A stretch of 64,000 nt of DNA. It comes from Oerskovia jenensis (GTDB lineage: Bacteria > Actinomycetota > Actinomycetes > Actinomycetales > Cellulomonadaceae). Shown one piece after another: positions 57,815-64,000 of this stretch; position 1 is the first letter of the stretch; every line of letters begins with the position of its first letter. The stretch covers positions 2,418,001 to 2,482,000 of the forward strand of contig NZ_JAFBBO010000001.1 of assembly GCF_016907235.1 (NCBI RefSeq), in the 5' to 3' direction. The translations under genes and the position numbers were made by a program. The notes beneath the pieces are model-generated. The model was not told the DNA's origin, did not search any database, and worked only from the letters and a program-made list of their open reading frames with translations.

Positions 57815-57891
57815 GAGACGGGTGCTCCCGCACGAGACGGGCCGCTGGGACACGGGCCCGGGTACCCGTCTCGAGCGCCATCACCCGTCTC
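57815..57891. promoter_or_regulatory. Four GAGACGGG sites (two per strand) in a divergent promoter region
   Basis: GAGACGGG occurs at 57815-57822 and 57834-57841, and its complement CCCGTCTC at 57865-57872 and 57884-57891. Each same-strand pair is 19 bases apart. The arrangement between divergent genes (57769 and 57946) suggests a dimeric regulator with symmetric half-sites. Confidence 0.6.
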
Positions 57892-57945
57892 GCCCCGGGC
57901 CCCGCCCCCCGGGCAGTTCCTGCGCGCCCGGCCTACCGTGGACGC

Positions 57946-58857
57946 ATGACCATCAGGACGGACTCGGGGATCGTCGCGGTGACCGGAGCGAGCGGGCAGC
58001 TCGGCACGAAGCTCGCGCTGCGGCTCGCGGCCGAGGGCGCCGCCCAACGGCTGGTCGTGCGGGACGCCTCCCGCACCCCTCGTCTGCCCGACGGCGAGCC
58101 CCTGCCCGACTCCGAGGTCGCGGTCACCGCCGGGTACACCGACACCGAACGCATGGTGCGCGCCTTCCGCGGTGCGCGTTCGGTCTTCCTGGTCTCGGCC
58201 CGCGAGGCGCCGGACCGGGTCGCCGAGCACCGGGCAGCCGTGGACGCGGCCGTCGCGGCCGGCGTCGAGCGCATCGTCTACGTGTCGTTCGTCGGCGCGG
58301 CTCCCGAGGCGACGTTCACGTTCGCGCGCGACCACTGGCACACCGAGGAGTACATCAAGGCCACGGGGATCAGGTACACGTTCCTGCGGGACAACCTCTA
58401 CCACCAGGGCCTGGTCCACATGGTCGGGGACGACGGCGTCATCCGCGGCCCCGCGGGCGACGGACGGCTCGCGTCGGTGTCCCACGACGACATCGCGGAC
58501 GTCGCGACCGCGATCCTGCTCGACGAACGTCCCCGCGCGCACGACGGGAAGACGTACGACGTGACCGGACCGCAGGCCCTCACGCTCACCGAGGTCGCCG
58601 CCGTCCTGTCGGACGTCACCGGCCGCACCATCACCTACCAGCCCGAGACCGTGGAGGAGGCGTACGCGTCGCGCGCGGTCTACGCCGCACCGCCGTTCGC
58701 GGTCGACGGCTGGGTCTCGTCCTACACCGCGATCGCGGCGGGCGAGCTGGCAGGGGTGAGCGACGTCGTCGAACGATTCGCCGGGCGCCCCGCGCAGAGC
58801 TTCGCCGCCTGGCTCGACGACTACCCCGAGGAGTGGGACCGGCTCCTCCCCGCCTGA
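57946..58857 (+). CDS. NmrA-like NAD(P)-binding oxidoreductase
   Basis: 303 residues, atypical SDR. The Rossmann motif is IVAVTGASGQLGTKLALRLA, then VLVVRD-type second strand. GARSVFLVSAREAPDRVAEH and YTFLRDNLYHQGLVHMVGDD match NAD(P)H-quinone reductase-like (QOR2/NmrA) proteins. The classic YxxxK is lacking. It likely reduces small quinones or acts as an NADPH sensor. It is 54 bases ahead of the DHA2 exporter and probably co-transcribed with it. Confidence 0.9.
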   Translation: MTIRTDSGIVAVTGASGQLGTKLALRLAAEGAAQRLVVRDASRTPRLPDGEPLPDSEVAVTAGYTDTERMVRAFRGARSVFLVSAREAPDRVAEHRAAVDAAVAAGVERIVYVSFVGAAPEATFTFARDHWHTEEYIKATGIRYTFLRDNLYHQGLVHMVGDDGVIRGPAGDGRLASVSHDDIADVATAILLDERPRAHDGKTYDVTGPQALTLTEVAAVLSDVTGRTITYQPETVEEAYASRAVYAAPPFAVDGWVSSYTAIAAGELAGVSDVVERFAGRPAQSFAAWLDDYPEEWDRLLPA

Positions 58858-58911
58858 CCGCCCAGCCAGGGGGCGACGTACAGCGGTCGCCCCGACCTCG
58901 AAGGAGCGTCC

Positions 58912-60630
58912 ATGAGCACGCAGTCGAACGAGCCGGGCGGAGCAGCACCGGCGCGCCCCGCGCAGGGACCCGGCGCCCCCGACCACCGGTGGGCCGGGCT
59001 GTTCGTGCTCGCCACGGCGCTGTCGATGATCGTGCTCGACGGGACGATCGTGGGCGTCGCCCTCCCGACCATCATCGAGGACCTGCACCTCGACCTGAAC
59101 GACGCGCAGTGGGTCAACGCGTCCTACTCGGTCGTGTTCGCGGCGCTCCTGCTCACCGCGGGCCGCCTGGGCGACCGTCTGGGACGGCGGAACATGCTGC
59201 TCGGCGGCGTCGTGGTCTTCCTCGCCGGGAGCCTCCTCGCGTCGCAGGCCGACGACGCCGGGACCCTGATCGTGGCGCGCCTGATCCAGGGCGTCGGCGG
59301 GGCGTTCGTCCTGCCCGCGACCTTGTCGACGGTCAACGCGACGTTCCGCGGCAAGGACCGCGCGGTCGCGTTCGGGATCTGGGGAGCCGTGATCTCGGGG
59401 ATGGCCGCCGTGGGCCCGCTCCTCGGCGGGTGGCTCACGACGTCGTTCACGTGGCCGTGGATCTTCCTCGTGAACCTCCCGATCGGGATCGCGGTCGTCG
59501 TCGGCGCGCTGCTCGTCGTCCCCGAGACCCGCGCGCACATCACGGTGCCGGGGCTCGACGTCGTCGGGCTGCTCCTGAGCGCGCTCGGGTTCGGTGCGGT
59601 CGTCTTCGCGCTCATCGAGGGACAGTCGCTCGGCTGGTGGGCCCCCAAGGGCGAGCTCAAGGTCTTCGGCATGATCTGGGGGACCGACGCCCCCGTCTCT
59701 CCGGTCCCGGTCATCGGCGCGATCGGCGTGCTGCTCCTGGTGCTCTTCGCGTTCTGGGAGAACCACCGCGCACGGATCGGGCGGTCCGCGCTGCTGGATC
59801 TCACGCTGTTCCGCGTCGCGACGTTCCGCTGGGGCAACCTCACGGCGATGCTCGTCGCGATCGGGGAGTTCGGCCTGATCTTCGTGCTGCCCCTGTACCT
59901 GCAGAACATCCTGGGCCTCTCGAGCCTGGGGGCGGGCGTCGTGCTCGCGACCATGGCCGCGGGCGCGTTCTTCTCGGGAGCGATGGCCCGGCACCTCGCG
60001 GCCGCGATCGGGTCGCCGCGCACGATCGTCCTGGGGCTGGTCCTGGAGGTCGTGGGCGTGCTCGCGGTCGCGCTCGTCGTGACCCCGACCGTCTCGTCGT
60101 GGCTCATCGCGGTCCTGCTCGTGGTCTACGGCCTGGGGCTGGGTCTCGCGTCCGCGCAGCTCACGGGCACGACGCTCGTCGACGTCCCCGAGGAGGAGTC
60201 CGGCCAGGCGTCCGCGACCCAGTCGACGTCACGCCAGCTCGGCTCGGCGCTCGGCACCGCCTTCATCGGGGCGGCCCTCGCGATCGGCCTCACGACCGCG
60301 GTGCCCCCCGCGCTCGACGAGGTCGACGGCGTCTCGCCCGCCGTCGCGTCGCAGGTCGCCGACGCGACGGCCCAGTCGGCGGGCGGCACGATCCCGCAGC
60401 TGCGCGGCGAGGGCACCCGGAGCCAGTTCGGCGAGAAGACGCCCGACGTCGTCGACGCGCTCTCCGACGGGTTCAGCGACGCCACCCGGATCTCGCTGTA
60501 CGTCGCCGGGGGCTTCCTGCTCCTTGGCCTGGTGTGCTCGACGCGCGTCGTCGCGGCCTCCCGGCGCGAGGGCGTGGACCAGGGCGAGCGGTCGCACGCC
60601 GAGGGTGACGCGCCCACCCCCCGAGGGTGA
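58912..60630 (+). CDS. MFS transporter, DHA2 family (14 TM)
   Basis: 572 residues. TM1 has LSMIVLDGTIVGVALPTIIE (membrane Asp), followed by GRLGDRLGRRNMLLGG, a motif A loop. Motif C-like GAVISGMAAVGPLLGGWL follows. The C-terminal half has a long extracellular loop (DATAQSAGGTIPQLRGEG). Similar proteins export antibiotics and dyes. AAGGAG at 58901-58906 precedes the ATG. Its last codons run through a tandem repeat. Operon with the NmrA-like gene. Confidence 0.92.
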   Translation: MSTQSNEPGGAAPARPAQGPGAPDHRWAGLFVLATALSMIVLDGTIVGVALPTIIEDLHLDLNDAQWVNASYSVVFAALLLTAGRLGDRLGRRNMLLGGVVVFLAGSLLASQADDAGTLIVARLIQGVGGAFVLPATLSTVNATFRGKDRAVAFGIWGAVISGMAAVGPLLGGWLTTSFTWPWIFLVNLPIGIAVVVGALLVVPETRAHITVPGLDVVGLLLSALGFGAVVFALIEGQSLGWWAPKGELKVFGMIWGTDAPVSPVPVIGAIGVLLLVLFAFWENHRARIGRSALLDLTLFRVATFRWGNLTAMLVAIGEFGLIFVLPLYLQNILGLSSLGAGVVLATMAAGAFFSGAMARHLAAAIGSPRTIVLGLVLEVVGVLAVALVVTPTVSSWLIAVLLVVYGLGLGLASAQLTGTTLVDVPEEESGQASATQSTSRQLGSALGTAFIGAALAIGLTTAVPPALDEVDGVSPAVASQVADATAQSAGGTIPQLRGEGTRSQFGEKTPDVVDALSDGFSDATRISLYVAGGFLLLGLVCSTRVVAASRREGVDQGERSHAEGDAPTPRG

Positions 60631-60686
60631 CGGGCCCGAGCGCCGACGGTGACGTCCGAGACCGCAGGCGGTGACGGACCTGAACC
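60599..60686. repeat. Degenerate 22-base tandem repeats spanning a gene end
   Basis: Units start at 60599, 60621, 60643 and 60665, each with a GGTGACG core. The MFS stop codon (60628-60630) lies within the second unit. Confidence 0.7.
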
Positions 60687-60740
60687 CGTCGAGAAATACC
60701 CTGGCGGCCCTGTGGGAGGCAGGCGTAGCGTCGCCAGTAC

Positions 60741-60803
60741 ATGCGAAAGGAGGTGGTCCACGAAGTGAAGATTCTTCGGACACATGAGGTGGTTGCACGC
60801 TAG
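60741..60803 (+). CDS. Possible 20-residue leader peptide with an extended ribosome site
   Basis: ATG at 60741 reads MRKEVVHEVKILRTHEVVAR and stops at TAG 60801-60803. GAAAGGAGGTGGTCC (60745-60759) inside it is complementary to the 16S rRNA 3' end at 14 of 15 bases. It could therefore be the ribosome site for the internal GTG at 60765 (12 residues, VKILRTHEVVAR) in the same frame. It lies upstream of the gene at 61031 in a 400-base gap with no other convincing gene. Real translation is uncertain. Confidence 0.4.
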   Translation: MRKEVVHEVKILRTHEVVAR

Positions 60804-61030
60804 TCGTGCCATCGAGCAACGGACCTTGCGAGGATCCCGCGGCCGACAGGTGACCGTCACGTCACCCACGACCAGCGAGAACCATGCAGCCACCGGAGCC
60901 CGCGGGAGTCGCGCCCTTGTCCAGCGCGACGGGTGGAGGAATCCACCGGCCCGCGGGCTTCTTCGCGCCCGGCACCTCCCCAGCCCCCGGCCGAGTAGCC
61001 TCATCCCACATCGAGTTGCAGGGGGAAACG

Positions 61031-61588
61031 GTGAACAACGTGACGACGATTCTTGCTGCCGTCCTCACCTCCGGGGCAGTCAGTGCGTACGTGAGCTCCA
61101 GGCTGGCCGTGGATCGGCACACCAAGGAGCACGAGGCGCTCTCCGCAGACCTCACGCTATTCAAGGACCTCTCGGAGATCGCGCCCGACCGGACGACCGA
61201 GGACGTCGCACTGGCGGCAGTCGTACGAGCTCGGCTCCGGCAACGCCTGACGAGGGCCCTGATCCCCTCCCAGCTGCCCTTCGTCGCAGGGTTGGGTCTG
61301 GTCGCCGCAGTGCTCGTCGTCGCCAGCGCCCTCGTCAGCGGTGACGAGTACCAGCAGGCCCTCGAGGTGGTTCTGTGGGGAGTGATGCTCCTCGGTGTGC
61401 CGCTCCTGTGGGTCGCCCTGGCCGAGAACCGGCTGCACTCCGACGTCGCGACGTTCCTGGACACGAACCGTGCGCACGATCTGCCACGATGGGCGTCCCT
61501 CGTCCTCACCCCGGACGTGAAGAACGCCTACAAGTACCTCGTCAACCAGTCGGGGCCACACGCCGCAGAGTCGTCCATGCCCGCCTGA
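61031..61588 (+). CDS. Hypothetical membrane protein
   Basis: 185 residues from the GTG at 61031, after GGGGGAAA. An N-terminal helix VTTILAAVLTSGAVSAYVSS is followed by a charged coil (DRHTKEHEALSADLTLFKDL) and two hydrophobic segments, FVAGLGLVAAVLVVASALVS and VVLWGVMLLGVPLLWVALAE. It ends in a soluble tail with KNAYKYLVNQSG. No family is recognised. It converges on a methyltransferase gene 10 bases away. GC3 is a little lower than in neighbours. Confidence 0.68.
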   Translation: MNNVTTILAAVLTSGAVSAYVSSRLAVDRHTKEHEALSADLTLFKDLSEIAPDRTTEDVALAAVVRARLRQRLTRALIPSQLPFVAGLGLVAAVLVVASALVSGDEYQQALEVVLWGVMLLGVPLLWVALAENRLHSDVATFLDTNRAHDLPRWASLVLTPDVKNAYKYLVNQSGPHAAESSMPA

Positions 61589-61598
61589 CCAGGGCAGG

Positions 61599-62420
61599 TC
61601 AGAACGGCTTGCGCGCCACCACGAGGAACCGCGGCGCCTCGTCCACGAAGTCGTTGCCCGCGGCGAAGTGCATGTGCAGGGCGCGCAGCGGCGCCTCGTA
61701 CCGCCCGATCGCCTCGGGCGACAGGCTCGCGATCTCGGGGACCTGCCACGCGATGACCTTGAGGTACCAGAGCAGCGAGCTCAGGTCGTGGAAGTGCCGC
61801 GTGCCCACGTGCTCGCGCGCCACGTCGATCACGAAGCCGGCCTCGGCCAGGTCGGCGACCGCGCCCTCGAGCGTCACGTCGTCCGGGTCCCAGGGGAGCT
61901 GTGCGCCGAGCGCGGTGTTGACCCGGATGCCGTCCCGGGAGTCGACCTGCTGCGTGATGAACACGCCCCCCGGTTCCAGGACACGCAGGACCTCGGACGG
62001 CTCGAACTCCTCGTGCCGGTCCAGCACCACCGCGAACCGGCCGTCGAGGAACGGCAGCATGAGCCCCTCGCCCTTGCTGCTGCCCACCTGCCGGACGTCC
62101 ACGCCCAGCGGTTCGAGGCGCCGTCGGGCCACGGGGACGTTCGGTGGCCAGCCCTCCGTGGCGGCCGACCCCTCCGGCAGCGGCGCGAGCGAGGCGAACG
62201 CCTCGCCGCCGCCCGTCCCCAGGTCCAGGACCGGGCCACGACCGCTGCCCACCAGCTCGCGCGCGAGCACCAGGTAGTCCCAGGGCAGGGGTTCCTCGAC
62301 GCACCGGTCGTCGATCGGGGACAGGTCGAACCCCTCGACCGGTGTCGCCCGCGCCCACTCGACGTGCGCCTCGAACGGGGCGGCGCGGTCGGGGACGGGA
62401 AGGGCTCCGGCTTCAGACAT
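61599..62420 (-). CDS. Class I SAM-dependent methyltransferase
   Basis: 273 residues from the ATG at 62420. Motif I is VLDLGTGGGEAFASLAPLP, the SAM-binding glycine loop; later FAVVLDRHEEFEPSEVLRVL and EPGGVFITQQVDSRDG give the second half of the fold. The C-terminus has YLKVIAWQVPE and the phrase RFLVVARKPF. It resembles UbiE/COQ5-type enzymes; the acceptor is unknown. Cytoplasmic. Confidence 0.92.
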   Translation of the reverse strand: MSEAGALPVPDRAAPFEAHVEWARATPVEGFDLSPIDDRCVEEPLPWDYLVLARELVGSGRGPVLDLGTGGGEAFASLAPLPEGSAATEGWPPNVPVARRRLEPLGVDVRQVGSSKGEGLMLPFLDGRFAVVLDRHEEFEPSEVLRVLEPGGVFITQQVDSRDGIRVNTALGAQLPWDPDDVTLEGAVADLAEAGFVIDVAREHVGTRHFHDLSSLLWYLKVIAWQVPEIASLSPEAIGRYEAPLRALHMHFAAGNDFVDEAPRFLVVARKPF

Positions 62421-62480
62421 GCGTCGATTGTCCCCCGGCGGAGCATGCTCGGTCGAAACGGCACGCCCGCCCCACGACGA

Positions 62481-62525
62481 CCTGGACCCTGGCACGGCGG
62501 GCACAGCGCCGTGCCAGGGTCCAGG
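62481..62525. repeat. Perfect 19-base inverted repeat in a divergent intergenic region
   Basis: CCTGGACCCTGGCACGGCG (62481-62499), a 7-base loop, and the exact complement at 62507-62525. It lies between starts at 62420 (minus) and 62667 (plus), so it cannot be a simple terminator for either known gene. Confidence 0.9.
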
Positions 62526-62666
62526 GCAGATGTGCCCGTCGCGCAGGACGCGACAAAGCGGTAGTTTCGTGCGCCGGGACGATCACCGACGTCCCCGCCG
62601 GACCAGCACCTCCGCCGCCCGCGCCCTGATCGGCCGAGCGCCGCACGACGAACGGAACCGAGCCCC

Positions 62667-63446
62667 ATGGTTGGCCTCTACGGCGCAGACGTGAGCACCC
62701 CGACGGCGCTGCGCCCCACGGGTCACCGGGCGACCCGCAAGGTTCGTGCGGTCGCGGCACGGCACCGCGAGAGGCTGGGCGAGCTGCGCCACGTCGAGTC
62801 GAGCTCACCACCACCCCGCGTCGTCGTCTGGACCGCGGCCGTCGTCGGTGCGCTCTCCGTCCTCGTAGCCCTGCAAGGCGGCGGGATCGGCGGCATCGCG
62901 GCAGTGATCGCGTCCTTCGTCCTGATCGCCGTGGTCATCCTGACGTTCCTGGGCGGTGAGAAGCTCCTGGTCCTCGAGCGAGGGATCGTGATCGGGTCCT
63001 TCGCCCCGTTCCTCACGCCCTACGCCCTCGGCTTCGACCAGATCGACGCCCGCACGATCAGCGCGAACCTCGCGGGACCACGGGGCACCGGCCTGCTCCT
63101 GGCCGACCGCGGGGCCGGCCGGGCGAACCGCACCGTCCCCTGGTCACTGCGCTCGGTCACCTTCGTCGCCCTGGCCCCCACGGTGATCAGGCACCAGGCC
63201 CGGCGAGGCGGACCCACCGCGGTCACCGACCGCCGCTTCTTCCTGCTCTGGCTGTTCTCCGTCCGGCACACGAACCGCCTCGAGCCCCTCGTCCGCGCCC
63301 TCGCCACCGCGATGCACGCGGCGGGCACCCCCGGGGCCGACGGGATCGTCGCGCACGCCCTGCCTCCACGCCCCCTGCGCCGGACGAACGCCGACGCCGA
63401 CCACCTCGGCATCCCGACCAGGGACCGTGCGAAGGACCTCCGCTGA
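62667..63446 (+). CDS. Hypothetical two-TM membrane protein, paralogue 1
   Basis: 259 residues from the ATG at 62667; the alignment with its paralogue would favour the GTG at 62691. The N-terminus has TGHRATRKVRAVAARHRERL, then GELRHVESSS; two TM segments follow (VVVWTAAVVGALSVLVALQG and IAAVIASFVLIAVVILTFLG). The shared core GEKLLVLERGIVIGSFAPFL, then TPYALGFDQIDARTI, reads like a membrane-anchored beta domain, and SLRSVTFVALAP follows. C-terminal third: helical, RHTNRLEPLVRALATAMHAA. Function is unknown. Confidence 0.75.
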   Translation: MVGLYGADVSTPTALRPTGHRATRKVRAVAARHRERLGELRHVESSSPPPRVVVWTAAVVGALSVLVALQGGGIGGIAAVIASFVLIAVVILTFLGGEKLLVLERGIVIGSFAPFLTPYALGFDQIDARTISANLAGPRGTGLLLADRGAGRANRTVPWSLRSVTFVALAPTVIRHQARRGGPTAVTDRRFFLLWLFSVRHTNRLEPLVRALATAMHAAGTPGADGIVAHALPPRPLRRTNADADHLGIPTRDRAKDLR

Positions 63447-63498
63447 CGCACGGCCCAGCCCCGCACCGCACCGCTCACCCCGACGACGAGGACACCCC

Positions 63499-64000
63499 CT
63501 GAGCCCCGCGCCCCACCCCCTCAGCGACCGCGCGACCCGCAAGGTCCGCGCCGTCGCCGACCATCACCGCCCGACCCTCGGCGAGCTGCGCCACGTCGAG
63601 TCCTGCACGCTCTCGGCGCGCGCGATCGGGACGGTCGCCGGGATCTTCGCCGCGGTCGTCGCGGTGCTGGCCTTCAACGGGAGCGTGCTCCAGGTCGTGG
63701 CGTTCGCCCTCGCGATGGGCCTGGTCCTGGCCGTGGTCCTGCGCTTCGTCGCGAGCGAGAAGCTCCTCGTGCTCGACCGCGGCCTCGTCGTGGGCTCGTT
63801 CGGCCCGTTCATGACGCCCTACGCCGTGCCGTACGCGGACGTCGTCGCGCCGAGCGTCTCGGCGATCGTCGGGACCCAGCGCCCGGTGACGCTGCTCAAG
63901 GCCGACCAAGGGGCGTCGGCGACCAACCGGACGGCGTTGTGGTCGCTGCGGTCCGTGACGTTCGTCGGGCCGACCGCCGAGGTCTCGCGCACCTTCACCC
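63499..64000 (+). CDS. Paralogue 2 of the preceding membrane protein (right end cut off)
   Basis: At least 167 residues, open to the window edge. It aligns along its whole visible length with the gene before it: DRATRKVRAVADHHRPTLGE with RATRKVRAVAARHRERLGE, SEKLLVLDRGLVVGSFGPFM with GEKLLVLERGIVIGSFAPFL, and SLRSVTFVGPT with SLRSVTFVALAP. There is no ATG, GTG or TTG upstream of the shared core in frame. CTG at 63499, where alignment places the start, follows GAGGA at 63488-63492. The two genes form a tandem duplication of unknown function. Confidence 0.72.
   Translation, partial: MSPAPHPLSDRATRKVRAVADHHRPTLGELRHVESCTLSARAIGTVAGIFAAVVAVLAFNGSVLQVVAFALAMGLVLAVVLRFVASEKLLVLDRGLVVGSFGPFMTPYAVPYADVVAPSVSAIVGTQRPVTLLKADQGASATNRTALWSLRSVTFVGPTAEVSRTFT

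Overview
The window is high-GC DNA (third codon positions almost always G or C) from an actinobacterium. Lipobox, Tat and LAxTG-like signals, an actinobacterial DUF2630 protein, a lone FBP-type zinc protein, and WxL/DUF916-like surface proteins fit a Micrococcales organism of the Cellulomonas/Oerskovia/Cellulosimicrobium type. That placement is inference from gene content, not a database match. The DNA reads as ordinary chromosome: no rRNA, tRNA, insertion sequence, phage or CRISPR array was seen.

Layout. 1-2702: end of metF and complete metE (methionine synthesis). 2854-5282: small membrane, DUF2630, stress and lipoprotein genes. 5557-10657: a leftward copper-type operon (copZ-like chaperone, membrane-anchored His-motif protein, P-type ATPase, YHS-like Cys protein, FAD reductase). 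It shares a promoter region holding four TACCC-N5-GGGTA operators with a rightward MFS exporter - universal stress protein - AhpD-like set (10947-13573). 13620-19666: rhomboid-like protein, aldo/keto reductase, 34-residue basic protein, FBP zinc protein, VOC protein, PhzF-like protein and an MFS transporter.

19791-25430: a LytTR/GHKL two-component system beside a GT2 - GtrA-like pair and UDP-galactopyranose mutase, suggesting a regulated cell-surface glycan locus. 25509-32720: a leftward secreted set (sugar dehydrogenase with PKD/CBM/Ig repeats, Tat-exported TIM-barrel protein, WxL-like protein, DUF916-like membrane protein). It is read from a clear TTGACA-17-TAGATT promoter and has perfect hairpins after its first and third genes. 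33251-38740: NarL/HisKA_3 two-component system, PrsW-like protease, small membrane protein, P-loop kinase-like protein, Nudix hydrolase and a lone LuxR-type DNA-binding domain.

39121-44056: glycine cleavage operon gcvP-gcvT-gcvH under a tandem glycine riboswitch, with two related long palindromes between gcvP and gcvT. 44093-50412: a malate/lactate dehydrogenase fused to an ACT-like domain, a repeat-rich surface protein, a LysR regulator divergent from a small membrane protein, and hypotheticals. 50420-55055: aminotransferase, then a partner-switching set: STAS antagonist, HATPase anti-sigma-like protein, and a bacteriophytochrome whose output is a PP2C/SpoIIE phosphatase. This is the best candidate here for an unusual signalling system, coupling red light to a stress switch. 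55239-64000: DUF1992 protein, alpha/beta hydrolase, low-molecular-weight phosphatase, NmrA-like reductase, DHA2 exporter, a methyltransferase, and two tandem paralogous membrane proteins, the second apparently starting at CTG and running off the end.
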